Shown here: one piece after another, positions 45,958 through 53,822 of the stretch
Numbering within the stretch: position 1 is the stretch's first letter
How the letters are laid out: every line of letters starts with the position of its first letter
Source of the DNA: Pseudomonas segetis
GTDB lineage: Bacteria > Pseudomonadota > Gammaproteobacteria > Pseudomonadales > Pseudomonadaceae
Assembly (NCBI RefSeq): GCF_900188155.1
Contig: NZ_FZOG01000004.1
Location: 310,001 to 374,000, forward strand
Length of the DNA stretch: 64,000 nt
Direction of reading: 5' to 3'
The notes under the pieces: generated by a model
What the model was told of the DNA's origin: nothing
What the model saw: the letters and a program-made list of their open reading frames with translations, nothing else
Database searches by the model: none
Position numbers and translations under genes: made by a program

Positions 45958-47067
45958 TCAGCGGGCACTGGCCAGCCGGTCATTGGCGTCCGCATTCAAC
46001 TCGGCTTGTGCCCAGTTACGCCACTCGCGCACCTGGCGTCGATCTGCACCGGCGTTTTCAGCTTGCTTCAACGCCGCCAGACCGGCTTTCCAGCGCGACT
46101 GTTCCAATTCCAGTTGGGCCACGTTCATCCAGTGCTTGCCGCTACCCGATGCGCTAGCCAGTTGGCGATAAACCTCTACCGCATGGGCGCGATCACGGGC
46201 TTGCCAGTAGAACATACCAAGGCGCTCCTGACGGGTGCTGTTATTGGCCAGCAAGCCTTGGTCAAGCATGCCCTTGAGTAGCTTGGCGCCTTGCCATGGT
46301 TGATCGGCAGCGCTGGCCAGCAGCGTCAGGTTATCCAGTTCCTTGGCACTGAAGCTCAGGCCTTTGGTGCGTGCCGCCCGCAACGTTGCCAAGGCCTTGT
46401 CGTAATGGCCAGACAATTGCTGCAATGCCGCCAACTGGCGCCAGTGCTGTACATCATTCGGGCTGCGGGCGAGTAACTGCTGCTGCCACTTTTCTGCTTC
46501 TGAATAGCGTTTCAGGTCAGCGTTGACCCCTACCAGGAACTGTAGCCAACGATCCTCGGCACGCGGATTGGCGCGCACATAGCGCTCAGCCAAAGGCAAT
46601 GCCTTGGCTGGTTGACCTGAAGCCTGGTAAGACTGCACCAGCATCTGCAGAACTTCTTCACTGGCCTTGGCTGGAACCGGCGTCAGTAGGCGTATGACCT
46701 CCTTGTAGCGCCGCTCGGAAAGGTTCAGTTTGGCGAGATTGAGCTGTTCGTTTGCCTGTGCGGTCTCGTCGAGCTTGCCGCTTTTGACTGCCTTGCTGAG
46801 AAGTTCGATCGCCTTGCCGTTACGGCCCTGGGCCCAGGCAAGATAGCCATGACTGCGCCACAACAAGGTTTCCTCGAGACTCCCGGACTCAGCCTTGACA
46901 GCGTTAAGGGCGCGCTCTGCTGCGGCATAGTCACCCTTTTGCTGGGCGACCTGGGCCGTGTTCAAGGCACGCATCACGCTCGGCTCTACCGTTTGCCCGG
47001 CCGCAAAAACTTCGCTGGCCAAGCTGGCGTTGACTAGAAAACTCAAAAGCAGTGCTAGACGGATCAT
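45958..47067 (-). CDS. TPR-repeat periplasmic protein of the TonB2 cluster
   Basis: A 369-residue protein with a signal peptide (MIRLALLLSFLVNASLASEVFA) and consecutive tetratricopeptide-like repeats, e.g. VAQQKGDYAAAERALNAVK, LAKLNLSERRYKEVIRLLTPV, SYQASGQPAKALPLAERYVRANP and LQQLSGHYDKALATLRAA. It is the last gene of the leftward DUF3450-ttpC-exbB-exbD-tonB set. In Vibrio TonB2 clusters, as I remember them, a TPR gene also lies next to tonB2. It probably scaffolds or assists the complex in the periplasm; the exact role is unknown. Confidence 0.8.
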   Translation of the reverse strand: MIRLALLLSFLVNASLASEVFAAGQTVEPSVMRALNTAQVAQQKGDYAAAERALNAVKAESGSLEETLLWRSHGYLAWAQGRNGKAIELLSKAVKSGKLDETAQANEQLNLAKLNLSERRYKEVIRLLTPVPAKASEEVLQMLVQSYQASGQPAKALPLAERYVRANPRAEDRWLQFLVGVNADLKRYSEAEKWQQQLLARSPNDVQHWRQLAALQQLSGHYDKALATLRAARTKGLSFSAKELDNLTLLASAADQPWQGAKLLKGMLDQGLLANNSTRQERLGMFYWQARDRAHAVEVYRQLASASGSGKHWMNVAQLELEQSRWKAGLAALKQAENAGADRRQVREWRNWAQAELNADANDRLASAR

Positions 47068-47068
47068 T

Positions 47069-47761
47069 TCAACTATCTCCCTGCAAGCGGAAGTACAAGG
47101 TTTTTACTGCCTCGCGCGCCACAGCCAAGCCACCTTCTGTTCGCGGCGCAAATCGCCAGCGGACAGCCGCACGACGCGCCTCACGCTCAAACACATTTTT
47201 CGGGCTTGCCTCAAGCACACGTACATTCTCAACCGCGCCGGCACGGGTGATGGTGAAGGCCAGCTTGACGTGCCCTTCAATCCCGCGCTGCAAGGCATAG
47301 CGCGGGTATTGCGGACTCACGTCATTGAGCGGCACGACCTCGCTTTCAGGCCCGCCAGACTGAGCACCCGAGTCTGCTGCAGGCGCTGGAGCCGGGGCAC
47401 TGGGCGCTGCCGCTCCTGCCACCAGACCGGTCAGGTTTGGGGTTGGAGCACTATTTACCGCCACGCCGCTGCTCATGGTCGGCAAGTCGATGTCCAATTT
47501 AGGCATGCTCGCATTAGGCGCCGCAGCAACCGGAGTCGGAGGCGTTGGCGGCTGCGGCGTTTGTGGTTGCGGTGGCTGCGGGGCTTGCTGCCGGGTGCGG
47601 GTTGCCGTGTCGCTTGAGCGGGTGTCCATGCGCACGAAATTTGCCACGGTCACGGGCTCATCGGATGGCTGGCTGGTTGGCGGTGCGACCATGTAAAGCA
47701 TCAGCGCAAACAGCAGTACTGCGATCAGGCAGGCGCTTGCAAAGGACAATGCCACACGCAT
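47069..47761 (-). CDS. tonB: TonB-family energy transducer (TonB2-like)
   Basis: About 230 residues from the ATG at 47761, whose first base overlaps the exbD stop (TGATG). One N-terminal helix (LSFASACLIAVLLFALMLYMV) is followed by a proline-rich spacer (about 60-90, with PPQPQTPQPPTPPTPVA) and a TonB C-terminal domain: PLNDVSPQYPRYALQRGIEGHVKLAFTITRAGAVENVRVLEASPKNVFEREARRAAVRWRF. It transmits proton-motive force to outer-membrane receptors such as BtuB-type ones. It is only 1 base before the TPR gene. Confidence 0.92.
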   Translation of the reverse strand: MRVALSFASACLIAVLLFALMLYMVAPPTSQPSDEPVTVANFVRMDTRSSDTATRTRQQAPQPPQPQTPQPPTPPTPVAAAPNASMPKLDIDLPTMSSGVAVNSAPTPNLTGLVAGAAAPSAPAPAPAADSGAQSGGPESEVVPLNDVSPQYPRYALQRGIEGHVKLAFTITRAGAVENVRVLEASPKNVFEREARRAAVRWRFAPRTEGGLAVAREAVKTLYFRLQGDS

Positions 47762-48171
47762 CAAAGCGCTCCCGAGGTGGCTGCCAGCGCGACATCCTGA
47801 ACACCTGCAAGACGCGCCTGGTCCATCACCTGCACCACCAAGCCAGTGCGAGCATCCTGATCAGCCTGGACCACGACCGCACCTTCGGGCTGGTCGACAC
47901 GCATGCGCTCAACATTTGCCCGAACGCTGCGTACATCAACCACTTTTTTATCCATCCAAACCTGCCCATCAGCGGTAATCGCGATGAGGATATTGCCTTT
48001 GTCTTGCGGACTGGCGGTTTGCGCTTGTGGGCGCTGAACCTCGACTCCAGACTCCTTGATAAAGGAGCTGGTGACGATGAAGAAAATCAGCATGATAAAG
48101 ACCACATCGAGCATCGGCGTCAGGTCGATACCAGTGTCTTCGTCTTGCTGATGATGACGGCGCATTCTCAT
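47761..48171 (-). CDS. exbD: ExbD-family proton-channel subunit
   Basis: A 136-residue protein with one membrane helix carrying the essential aspartate: TGIDLTPMLDVVFIMLIFFIVTSSFIKESGVEV, then a periplasmic domain. It works with ExbB and TonB. It overlaps the tonB start by one base and lies 11 bases after the short exbB. Confidence 0.93.
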   Translation of the reverse strand: MRMRRHHQQDEDTGIDLTPMLDVVFIMLIFFIVTSSFIKESGVEVQRPQAQTASPQDKGNILIAITADGQVWMDKKVVDVRSVRANVERMRVDQPEGAVVVQADQDARTGLVVQVMDQARLAGVQDVALAATSGAL

Positions 48172-48182
48172 GATTAGCTATC

Positions 48183-48731
48183 TCAGTCGTGTCGCAGCTG
48201 GTCAGCCAGCCGCTCAATGGCCTGACGGGCGTTGCGTTCGAGGCGCGCCAGGCTGAACAATCCAGTAATCGCCAGCACCATGCCGGCCATGGTTGGCAAC
48301 GTCGCCTGCCAGACACCCGCAGCCATTCCGCGCGGATTGCCGGTGCCGCTCATTGCCAGCACATCAAACACTGCAACCATGCCGCTCACGGTGCCAAGCA
48401 AGCCCAGCAGTGGATACATCGCCACCAGGGTTTTGCTCAGGCGCAATGGCCCAACCAGGTGTTGCCGTGCCTGGGCCAGCCAGGCGCTGCGAACAGCACG
48501 CTGCCAGGTGCCGGAGTCATCTTGCAGAAGTTGCTGCCAGGCTTTACGACGCTCGTCGACCCACACCGGGAAGACTTTGCGCATAAACCAGAAGCGCTCG
48601 AGCACCAGCGTCCAGAACACCACGCAGAGCCCTGCCAACGCCCACATCACCACACCGCCCGCGCTCATGAAATCAAGCAACGCATAGGCGCTGTCAGTTA
48701 CACGCAGCCATAAGGCGAATAGATCAGTCAC
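48183..48731 (-). CDS. exbB: ExbB-family (MotA/TolQ/ExbB) proton-channel protein
   Basis: About 182 residues from a GTG at 48731 (MTDLFALWLRVTD), overlapping the ttpC end by 8 bases; the exact start is uncertain because no clear ribosome site is seen. Three helices and the family motif SKTLVAMYPLLGLLGTVSGMVAVFDVLAMSG and MAAGVWQATLPTMAGMVLAITGLF are present. It is the short ExbB2 of the TonB2-type system. Confidence 0.88.
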   Translation of the reverse strand: MTDLFALWLRVTDSAYALLDFMSAGGVVMWALAGLCVVFWTLVLERFWFMRKVFPVWVDERRKAWQQLLQDDSGTWQRAVRSAWLAQARQHLVGPLRLSKTLVAMYPLLGLLGTVSGMVAVFDVLAMSGTGNPRGMAAGVWQATLPTMAGMVLAITGLFSLARLERNARQAIERLADQLRHD

Positions 48732-50085
48732 GGCGCGGCGCCCCAGACAAATGCAAGGCAATCAAACCGGCGCTTTGCTGTTCGAGCAGTTGGATAAGGG
48801 CCTTGCTGCGGCTCGCCAGCAAGCTGTGCAGGAACAACAGCGGAATAGCCACCACCAAGCCAAGAACGGTAGTCACCAGGGCTTGCGAAATACCATCGGC
48901 CATCAATCGCGAGTCACCGCCGCCGCCCTGGGTAATAGCCTGAAAAGTCACGATCATGCCGGTCACGGTGCCCAACAGGCCGAGCAAGGGTGCAACCGCA
49001 CTCAGTAGCTTGAGCAGGCCCTGGCCTTTCTCCAGTGGTGGCGTTTCCTGAAGGATCGCTTCGTCAAGCTTGAGCTCCAGGGTTTCCAGGTCAGACAACT
49101 GCGGATTCGGCCCCAGTACGCCAATCACACGACCCAGCGGATTGCCATCATCCGGCACGCTGATGTTATGCAACTGTGCTTTCACACCACGATTGACCTT
49201 GGCCAGATAAACCATGCGCCAGAGGGCAAGCAACAGGCCCAGCGCGCCAAGCGCGACAATCACCCAGCCGACCAGCCCGCCTTGCTGCAAGCGATCCCAT
49301 AGACCTGGCTTGCGCTGCAACTGTGCCAGAATCGTACCGCGACTTGGGTCGATCGGCAGGGTCGCCAATGGTTCTTTACTCGCGAGGTAATCACTCACCA
49401 GGCCCGAGCCTGCTGGTTGGCGTGCAGGCACCAGTAATTCATTTGAGTCGGCGTCGTAGCGCAAGAACTGGCCATCACTGTAGGCCGAGAATGCCCCAAC
49501 GCGCAGCACAGGCTGCTGCTTGCGAGTGCCATCTGCGGCAACCACCGGCAATTCAACCTGTTCAACCCGGCCACTGGCGGCCAGGTCTTCAAGCAGCACC
49601 ATCCAGTAATCTTCAAGGTCTTGAGCCGATGGCAATGCGCGGCTTTCTGACAGGGCCTGCAAACGCTTGATGCGCTCCGGGTATTGCGCATTGAGCAGAC
49701 TGTCTTGCCATTGCCCGGCGACATCACCGGCACTTTGGCGGACCACGGCAAACAACTCACCCAGGCTTCCCGAGCGCTGCTTGAGCAAGGCTTCCTGCTC
49801 AGCCAGTTCGGCTTCCTGGCGGTCAAAATCGGCTTTCAAGCGTTCGGCTTCGGATTTCTGCTCTGCCAAAGAGGCCTGGGCCTTGGCCAGAAGCTGTGCG
49901 CGCTCACTACGCTGCGCGACAAATGCCTTCTCGCGGTCCTGCATGGCGCTGACTTCGGCTGCGCGCTCGCTACGAATACGTTGCAGCAACTGGTCTGGGC
50001 TCAGCGGCTCAGCCGCGCTGACGGTTACTGGCAGCGCACTCAATACCAGCGCTGCGATCAGCCCACGTTTAATCACAACACTCAT
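48724..50085 (-). CDS. ttpC: TtpC-like long ExbB protein with periplasmic coiled coil
   Basis: A 453-residue protein. A signal-like N-terminus (VLSALPVTVSAAE) is followed by a long charged coiled coil (about 30-130: RIRSERAAEVSAMQDREKAF, AEQKSEAERLKADFDRQEAELAEQEALL), a periplasmic domain, and a C-terminal three-helix MotA/TolQ/ExbB channel with LLKLLSAVAPLLGLLGTVTGMIVTFQAITQGGGGDSRLMADGISQALVTTVLGLVVAIPLL. This is the TtpC type found in Vibrio TonB2 systems, where it is essential for TonB2 function. It overlaps DUF3450 by one base and exbB by 8 bases. Confidence 0.87.
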   Translation of the reverse strand: MSVVIKRGLIAALVLSALPVTVSAAEPLSPDQLLQRIRSERAAEVSAMQDREKAFVAQRSERAQLLAKAQASLAEQKSEAERLKADFDRQEAELAEQEALLKQRSGSLGELFAVVRQSAGDVAGQWQDSLLNAQYPERIKRLQALSESRALPSAQDLEDYWMVLLEDLAASGRVEQVELPVVAADGTRKQQPVLRVGAFSAYSDGQFLRYDADSNELLVPARQPAGSGLVSDYLASKEPLATLPIDPSRGTILAQLQRKPGLWDRLQQGGLVGWVIVALGALGLLLALWRMVYLAKVNRGVKAQLHNISVPDDGNPLGRVIGVLGPNPQLSDLETLELKLDEAILQETPPLEKGQGLLKLLSAVAPLLGLLGTVTGMIVTFQAITQGGGGDSRLMADGISQALVTTVLGLVVAIPLLFLHSLLASRSKALIQLLEQQSAGLIALHLSGAPRRD

Positions 50086-50852
50086 TACTGGGCCCCTAGA
50101 TTCAAAGTCTTCACTGGCAAATCAAGCATGGTTGGCGCTTGCTCTTGGCGGGCAATGGCAATGGCTTGATGAAGCGGACGCCGCGCACTGCTATCAAGCA
50201 CCTGCCAGGCATGAGCCTGTGGGTTCCACCAACCGCTCTCGTGACCATCAAGGGTCTGGTAATACATCATCGCGCGACCCAGTCGCAGAAACTCAACACT
50301 GCGTACACCCTGCTCGCCATCGAGCTCACCGCGCCAGGCCTCAAGCGTACGTCCGTAATCACTTTCGACCTGGTAGGCCTCAAGAATGCGCCGGTATTTT
50401 TCAGCTAGGCTGACATCAGCACGAGGCAGCAGATCCTGCAATTGCGCCAGGCGGTCGGCCCGCTCTTCAGGCAGGAAAGGCACATCGGCATTGATGAACT
50501 CGCCGAGTACTTCGACCATTTTGCGCATCTGGGGCGTAGCCGCTTGCTGGGTGCGCTCAATACCGTCGAGCTGCGCCTGGTAACCCGCCAACTCTTTTTG
50601 TTGAGCGGCAACCAGTTCACGCAGTTGCACGTTGTAGCCCTTCAAGGCCTCAGCTTGCTCCAAGGCACTGCGGTATTGGCTGAGCATTTCGCGGCTGGCG
50701 TCATCAAGCTTTTCTATGCGGGCTTGAGAGGCTTTGGCATCTGCAGCCAGACCTTGGCTTTCATCCAGTGCGTCGCCTAAGGGTGCAGCGCTCACGGCAG
50801 CACTGGAAAACATCAGCGCGGCCGCCATTAGGCGGATGGGGTAACGGCTCAT
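50085..50852 (-). CDS. DUF3450 exported coiled-coil protein, first gene of the TonB2 cluster
   Basis: About 255 residues from the ATG at 50852 (MSRYPIRLMAAALMFSSAAVSAAP, a signal peptide); the frame is open for 20 more codons upstream. A long helical coiled coil follows (LGDALDESQGLAADAKASQARIEKLDDASREMLSQYRSALEQAEALKGYN) and then a domain with VPFLPEERADRLAQLQDLLPRADVSLAEKYRRILEAYQVESDYGRTLEAW. This is the DUF3450 family, always seen next to TtpC. Its start lies 34 bases from a Fur-like box, and its stop overlaps ttpC by one base. Confidence 0.87.
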   Translation of the reverse strand: MSRYPIRLMAAALMFSSAAVSAAPLGDALDESQGLAADAKASQARIEKLDDASREMLSQYRSALEQAEALKGYNVQLRELVAAQQKELAGYQAQLDGIERTQQAATPQMRKMVEVLGEFINADVPFLPEERADRLAQLQDLLPRADVSLAEKYRRILEAYQVESDYGRTLEAWRGELDGEQGVRSVEFLRLGRAMMYYQTLDGHESGWWNPQAHAWQVLDSSARRPLHQAIAIARQEQAPTMLDLPVKTLNLGAQ

Positions 50853-50885
50853 GCGGTGCAAATCCTCTGCTACGGATACGTTAAA

Positions 50886-50904
50886 GAGAACTATTATCAT
50901 CTTT
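50886..50904 (-). promoter_or_regulatory. Fur-like box upstream of the TonB2 cluster
   Basis: The minus-strand AAAGATGATAATAGTTCTC matches the 19-base Fur consensus (GATAATGATAATCATTATC) at 13 positions and contains the GATGATAAT core. It sits 34-52 bases upstream of the DUF3450 start. It suggests iron-responsive control. Confidence 0.55.
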
Positions 50905-50959
50905 ATTAGCAACCAAAGGCAATCGGTGAGTGCTCTAAAAAGGCCAATCCGATGACTTA

Positions 50960-51000
50960 TTGAGCTGGATCAATGCCTGTTTTAGATAGTTAGCTATGAT
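50960..51000 (+). promoter_or_regulatory. Anr/FNR-like site and -10 element of ompW
   Basis: TTGAG-CTGG-ATCAA (50960-50973) differs from the FNR/Anr consensus TTGAT-N4-ATCAA at one base. TATGAT at 50995-51000 is a good -10; the expected start near 51007 puts the site centre at about -40, the class II activator position. ompW is FNR-regulated in E. coli. Confidence 0.55.
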
Positions 51001-51041
51001 TTATTCATCAGCCAGCCTCACTAACTCAATAGGAGTTATCC

Positions 51042-51722
51042 ATGAATAAATACACCCTTATAGCTCCGCTGCTTGCCCTTGCGATGACCCCTACTTTTGC
51101 CCATGCCTATGAGGCCGGTGACATCATCGTTCGCGCAGGCGCTATTACTGTCGACCCGAATGAAGACAGCTCTGGGGTCAAGAGCCCACTGGGCAATCTG
51201 GGTGGCAGTGCAACCGTTGAAAGCGACACCCAGTTGGGCCTCAACTTTGCCTACATGATGACCGACCACCTGGGGATCGAACTGCTGGCGGCCACCCCAT
51301 TTACTCATGACGTAGGTGTACATGGCCTGCAAGGCGGTTTAGCGGGTTTGAATGGTGGCCTTGGTGACGTTAAACAACTGCCACCGACCCTGAGCCTGGT
51401 CTATTACCCGCTGGACAAGAACTACGCCTTCCAGCCCTATGTCGGCGTGGGCATCAACTACACCGCGTTCTATGACGCCAATACCTCAAGCAGCGCCGAA
51501 GCCAAGGGTTTCAGCAATCTTGACCTGAGCGACTCATGGGGCGCAGCTGCACAAATCGGCGCTGACTACATGATCGACGATCACTGGATGATCAACGGCC
51601 AGGTGCGCTATATCGACATCGATACCAATGCCCATGTTGACCTGGCTGGTGTTGGTAAACTGAAGCTCGATGTGGATGTAGACCCTTGGGTCTACATGGT
51701 CGGCCTGGGTTATAAGTTCTAA
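51042..51722 (+). CDS. ompW: OmpW-family outer-membrane protein
   Basis: A 226-residue outer-membrane protein: signal peptide MNKYTLIAPLLALAMTPTFAHA, then YEAGDIIVRAGAITVDPNEDSSG, typical of the OmpW start, and an eight-strand barrel ending VDPWVYMVGLGYKF with a C-terminal phenylalanine. Internal motifs include LGLNFAYMMTDHLGIELLAATPFTHDV and PPTLSLVYYPLDKNYAFQPYVGVGINYTAFYD. OmpW forms a narrow hydrophobic channel in other bacteria. A strong terminator follows. AGGAG precedes the ATG. Confidence 0.95.
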   Translation: MNKYTLIAPLLALAMTPTFAHAYEAGDIIVRAGAITVDPNEDSSGVKSPLGNLGGSATVESDTQLGLNFAYMMTDHLGIELLAATPFTHDVGVHGLQGGLAGLNGGLGDVKQLPPTLSLVYYPLDKNYAFQPYVGVGINYTAFYDANTSSSAEAKGFSNLDLSDSWGAAAQIGADYMIDDHWMINGQVRYIDIDTNAHVDLAGVGKLKLDVDVDPWVYMVGLGYKF

Positions 51723-51738
51723 CCCCACATCCGCAATG

Positions 51739-51767
51739 AAAAACCGGCACTCATGTGCCGGTTTTTT
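51739..51767. terminator. Terminator after ompW, probably bidirectional
   Basis: AAAACCGGCAC/GTGCCGGTTTT with loop TCAT and a T-run. It lies between the convergent ompW and epimerase genes. Confidence 0.92.
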
Positions 51768-51792
51768 CGTATGGGTTTGACCTTATGCGCTG

Positions 51793-52725
51793 TTACCCGG
51801 CAAGCCCCAGCAACTGGCGCAAACCTTCTTTGAGTGGCGTTTCCTGCGGCATGCGATAAGCCTGCTTCAAGCGATCGTTATTGGCCCGCGAATGACGAAT
51901 ATCCCCCGCACGCGGCTCCAGGTAAGTCACTGCTGGCAACCCGCCAAACAACTCGCCGATAGCCTCAAGTAATTGCTTGAGACTGGTAGCCTGGTTCCAA
52001 CCGACATTGACTGCATCGCTGACCACTTGCTCAGTGAACAAGCCCTGCTGCAACAACTCAATCAAGTCTGCAACAAAGAAAAAGTCGCGCGTTTGCTCGC
52101 CATCGCCGAAAACGCTGATCGGCAAGCCCTGCTGCGCACGCTGGGTGAAAATACTGATTACGCCGGAATAAGGCGAGGACGGATCCTGGCGCGGCCCGAA
52201 AATATTGAAGAAGCGGAATACAGCGGGCTCAAGGCCATGCTGGCGACGATAAAAATCGAGGTAGTACTCGCTCGACAACTTATCCGAGGCATAGGGCGTC
52301 AAGGGCGACTTGGCGGTATTTTCATCAATGGGCTGGCCAGCACCGTTATTGCCGTAAACCGCAGCGCTTGAGGCAAACACCACACGCTTGACCCTGTGCT
52401 CACGCATGGCTTCGCAAATATTCAGCGTGCCGACAAAGTTGCTCTGGTGCGTGCTGACCGGGTCATCCACCGAGGCCTGTACCGAAGCTACAGCGGCCAA
52501 ATGAACCACCGCATCACAGCCCTCGACTGCCGCCGAGACACAAGCGGCATCGGCGACATCGCCCTCGATAAACTGCAGCCGAGGATTATCAGCAGGCAAG
52601 TTGCTGCGGTTGCCCATCGATAAGTTATCCAGCACGCGCACGGCATGGCCTTTAGCCAATAATGCGTCGACCATGTGCGACCCAATAAACCCGGCTCCGC
52701 CGGTGACCAGAAATAACTTAGACAT
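51793..52725 (-). CDS. NAD-dependent epimerase/dehydratase (UDP-glucose 4-epimerase-like)
   Basis: About 310 residues from the ATG at 52725 (MSKLFLVTGGAGFIGSHMVDALLAKG). Extended-SDR features: TGGAGFIG nucleotide motif, FIEGDVADAACV, VVHLAAVASV, the catalytic SSAAVYGNNG and Y-x3-K, and RFFNIFGPRQDPSSPYSGVI. It probably epimerises or dehydrates a nucleotide sugar (UDP-glucose or related) for surface polysaccharide. The preceding gene overlaps its start by 8 bases. I recall a similar pair in Pseudomonas. Confidence 0.88.
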   Translation of the reverse strand: MSKLFLVTGGAGFIGSHMVDALLAKGHAVRVLDNLSMGNRSNLPADNPRLQFIEGDVADAACVSAAVEGCDAVVHLAAVASVQASVDDPVSTHQSNFVGTLNICEAMREHRVKRVVFASSAAVYGNNGAGQPIDENTAKSPLTPYASDKLSSEYYLDFYRRQHGLEPAVFRFFNIFGPRQDPSSPYSGVISIFTQRAQQGLPISVFGDGEQTRDFFFVADLIELLQQGLFTEQVVSDAVNVGWNQATSLKQLLEAIGELFGGLPAVTYLEPRAGDIRHSRANNDRLKQAYRMPQETPLKEGLRQLLGLAG

Positions 52726-53602
52726 GACGATAGTATTGATCCAATAGGCTCGGCAGCCCCGCACGCCATGCACGCGGTTTTATACCGTAGGTGTGGAGAA
52801 TCTTTTTGCATGCAAGCACCGCATGCTGTGGTTCTTCTGCGGCGTCTGGCCGCGCAGCGTGGGCTTGCGCCGCTATATCATCAACCAGGTTACTGCGAAA
52901 ACTGCGTGCTTCACTCAACAAGGCCTGCCCAAGCGCCAGGGAAGTGGTCGCCTCATGCCCGCCATAGTGATAGGTGCCCCACAATGGCGCCTGGCAATCA
53001 AGCTGCTTGAGCACTGCAAGGATGACGCGCGCCGCATCATCCACAGGTGTTGGATTGCCGCGGCGGTCGTCCGCCAGGTAGAGCGTATCATCGCGCCCGG
53101 CACGCGCCAAAAAACGCCCCATCAAGCCTTCCGGCGAACTGTCGAGCAGCCAGCCGAAGCGCAGCAGCACATGCCGCGAACACACGGCGCGCACGCTTTG
53201 CTCGAGACGCCACAAGGCTTGCCCATGCAACCCCAGCGGCACGGGCTCTTCCTTTTCGCTATAGGCCGTTGCCCGCGCGCCATCGAATACCCGATAGCTG
53301 GACGGCTGGATCAAGCGAATTTCGTGGTGTTTGCACAGCTCGGCAAGGCGCTCAACGGCACGCTCCTGGCTGGCAAAGCGCGCCTCGCTCACGGTTTCGG
53401 CCTGAAACCAGTCGAAGTAATACGCAAGGTTAATCAAGGCATCGGGACGGGTGTCATCGAGCAACTGAGTCAGATTGGCGGCATCCCAGCCAGAATCAGG
53501 TGGTCGCGGCGCAAGGAAGTTAATGTCCTCCTCAGCCCCGAGACGAATCAGCGCTTGCCCCAAAGCGCTGCCGCCACCCAGCAACATCAAACGCATTCGC
53601 AT
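52718..53602 (-). CDS. RmlD-like SDR protein coupled to the epimerase
   Basis: A 294-residue protein with the RmlD (dTDP-4-dehydrorhamnose reductase) fold: MRLMLLGGGSALGQALIRLGAEEDINFLAPRPPDSGWDAANL, DTRPDALINLAYYFDWFQAETVSEARF, RLIQPSSYRVFDGARATAYSEKEEPVPLGLHGQALWRLEQSVRAV and WGTYHYGGHEATTSLALGQALL. In place of the usual Y-x3-K the sequence around LGLHGQALWRLE lacks a clear tyrosine, so catalysis is doubtful. It overlaps the next gene by 8 bases. Function is a guess within nucleotide-sugar metabolism. Confidence 0.75.
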   Translation of the reverse strand: MRMRLMLLGGGSALGQALIRLGAEEDINFLAPRPPDSGWDAANLTQLLDDTRPDALINLAYYFDWFQAETVSEARFASQERAVERLAELCKHHEIRLIQPSSYRVFDGARATAYSEKEEPVPLGLHGQALWRLEQSVRAVCSRHVLLRFGWLLDSSPEGLMGRFLARAGRDDTLYLADDRRGNPTPVDDAARVILAVLKQLDCQAPLWGTYHYGGHEATTSLALGQALLSEARSFRSNLVDDIAAQAHAARPDAAEEPQHAVLACKKILHTYGIKPRAWRAGLPSLLDQYYRHV

Positions 53603-53822
53603 AATCGATAGCTATCTCAGCAATCAGAACGGTTATAGATAAGAGAAAGCTACATAGCTTTTTAAAGTTACTTGCATACTAAAGCTCAGGCGTTGAAAAA
53701 CAAAATAACGCGTACAAAAAACACCATATGGCCAATAAATCACAGCTGAGAGCCTGCAAACTGAGATTGCTCGCTTCTCTCAGCCAGGTTCGGGCTTGGC
53801 TGCATGCTGTTCCCCCGAGTTT

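Noticed and set aside
53603..53822. Search for a small gene or RNA between the RmlD-like and Fsr-like genes
   Set aside because: An AT-richer 220-base stretch with no convincing frame, terminator or structured element; recorded as empty.
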